Part shown: positions 63,741 through 64,000 of the stretch, in pieces
Position numbering within the stretch: position 1 is the stretch's first letter
Layout: every line of letters begins with the position of its first letter
DNA from: Desulfovibrio sp. JC010
Lineage (GTDB): Bacteria; Desulfobacterota; Desulfovibrionia; Desulfovibrionales; Desulfovibrionaceae
NCBI RefSeq assembly: GCF_010470675.1
Contig: NZ_VOIQ01000009.1
Span: forward strand, 62,001-126,000
Direction of reading: 5' to 3'
DNA length: 64,000 bases
Made by a program: the position numbers and the translations under genes
The notes under the pieces: generated by a model
Database searches by the model: none
What the model saw: only the letters and a program-made list of their open reading frames with translations
Told to the model about the DNA's origin: nothing

Positions 63741-64000
63741 TTACACCTTCTTATTCTGAATTATCGCATCAATCTGATCAGCCTGTTCTTCAGACAGGGA
63801 CAAAAAATTAACCCCTAGCCCCGGCATCTGGGATTTTATTCCCCACGGCACTACCCACTGCACTTCAGCTTTGATCGGAGCCTTGTCGTCCAGTTCCATA
63901 ATAGCGATCCAGAGCGTATCGCCCTTTTTCCACTTTGAAACCGAATATAAAAAACATCCTTCAGCGGAAAAGTTCAAAGCCACGCTCTTTTCCATATGGC
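63741..64000 (-). CDS. PilZ domain protein, 5' end cut by window
   Basis: The open frame runs to the right edge, so the start is missing. The visible part has the second PilZ motif, NFSAEGCFLYS (NxSxxG type), and the following strands (LDDKAPIKAEVQWVVPWG, GLGVNFLSLSEEQ). The RxxxR part that completes the c-di-GMP site is outside. Predicted c-di-GMP effector. Confidence 0.82.
   Translation of the reverse strand, partial: HMEKSVALNFSAEGCFLYSVSKWKKGDTLWIAIMELDDKAPIKAEVQWVVPWGIKSQMPGLGVNFLSLSEEQADQIDAIIQNKKV

Noticed and set aside
1-64000. Search for CRISPR arrays, tRNA, rRNA and insertion sequences
   Set aside because: No regularly spaced direct repeats, no cloverleaf with a TTCGA-type arm and no transposase frame were seen by eye; a dedicated scan could still find a weak case.

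Overview
The window reads as one contiguous stretch of a marine Desulfovibrio-type (Desulfovibrionales) chromosome. The main reasons are a decaheme cytochrome c fused into an rnfCDGEAB operon in the order used by sulfate reducers, a family of GCCTCCGGCGGC intergenic repeats that I associate with Desulfovibrio-type genomes, and many sensory and two-component proteins. I see no rRNA, tRNA, CRISPR array, insertion sequence or prophage. Genus assignment is an inference; nothing was searched.

Layout. 1-6.7 kb: PocR/PAS histidine kinase (cut by the left edge), YgiQ radical SAM protein, a probable diadenylate cyclase and two secreted proteins. 6.7-8.9 kb: ilvBN on the minus strand, preceded by a complete transcription attenuator with a Val/Ile/Leu-rich leader peptide that is too short for normal gene calling. 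9.0-17.3 kb: a glycan cluster with three related GT-B enzymes, two GT4 enzymes, a methyltransferase, a histidine phosphatase and a polysaccharide deacetylase. 17.5-29.3 kb: a coherent but uncharacterised transport island: short FtsX-like permease, ABC ATPase, a 1621-residue permease carrying a catalytically degenerate M28-like peptidase domain, two OPT-like membrane proteins, an unknown soluble protein and a PqqD-like protein. 29.4-38.6 kb: a MerR-type regulator with palindromic operators, a degenerate HD-GYP protein, Hpt and CheY-like modules, Tim44-like protein, HD protein, thioredoxin-reductase-like protein, HAD-like lipoprotein and YibE/F. 38.7-40.2 kb: alkaline phosphatase. 40.4-47.3 kb: Rnf complex with its cytochrome and an RnfB fused to a glutamate-synthase-type flavoprotein. 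47.4-57.6 kb: CgeB-like glycosyltransferase, coiled-coil proteins, MltA, MBL protein, a degenerate 5'-nucleotidase, AI-2E transporter and a hybrid kinase. 57.8-63.3 kb: two divergent polar amino acid ABC importers. The right edge cuts a PilZ-domain gene.

How the parts fit. Energy conservation (Rnf plus cytochrome), branched-chain amino acid synthesis under attenuation control, amino acid import and envelope glycan assembly are ordinary functions. The least explained part is the 17.5-29.3 kb island, which I regard as the best candidate for an undescribed system. A second theme is the number of proteins that keep a known fold but have lost catalytic residues by eye: the M28-like domain, HD-GYP, HAD lipoprotein, 5'-nucleotidase and the Hpt of the hybrid kinase. 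These residue calls come from manual alignment to remembered family motifs and need a proper alignment.
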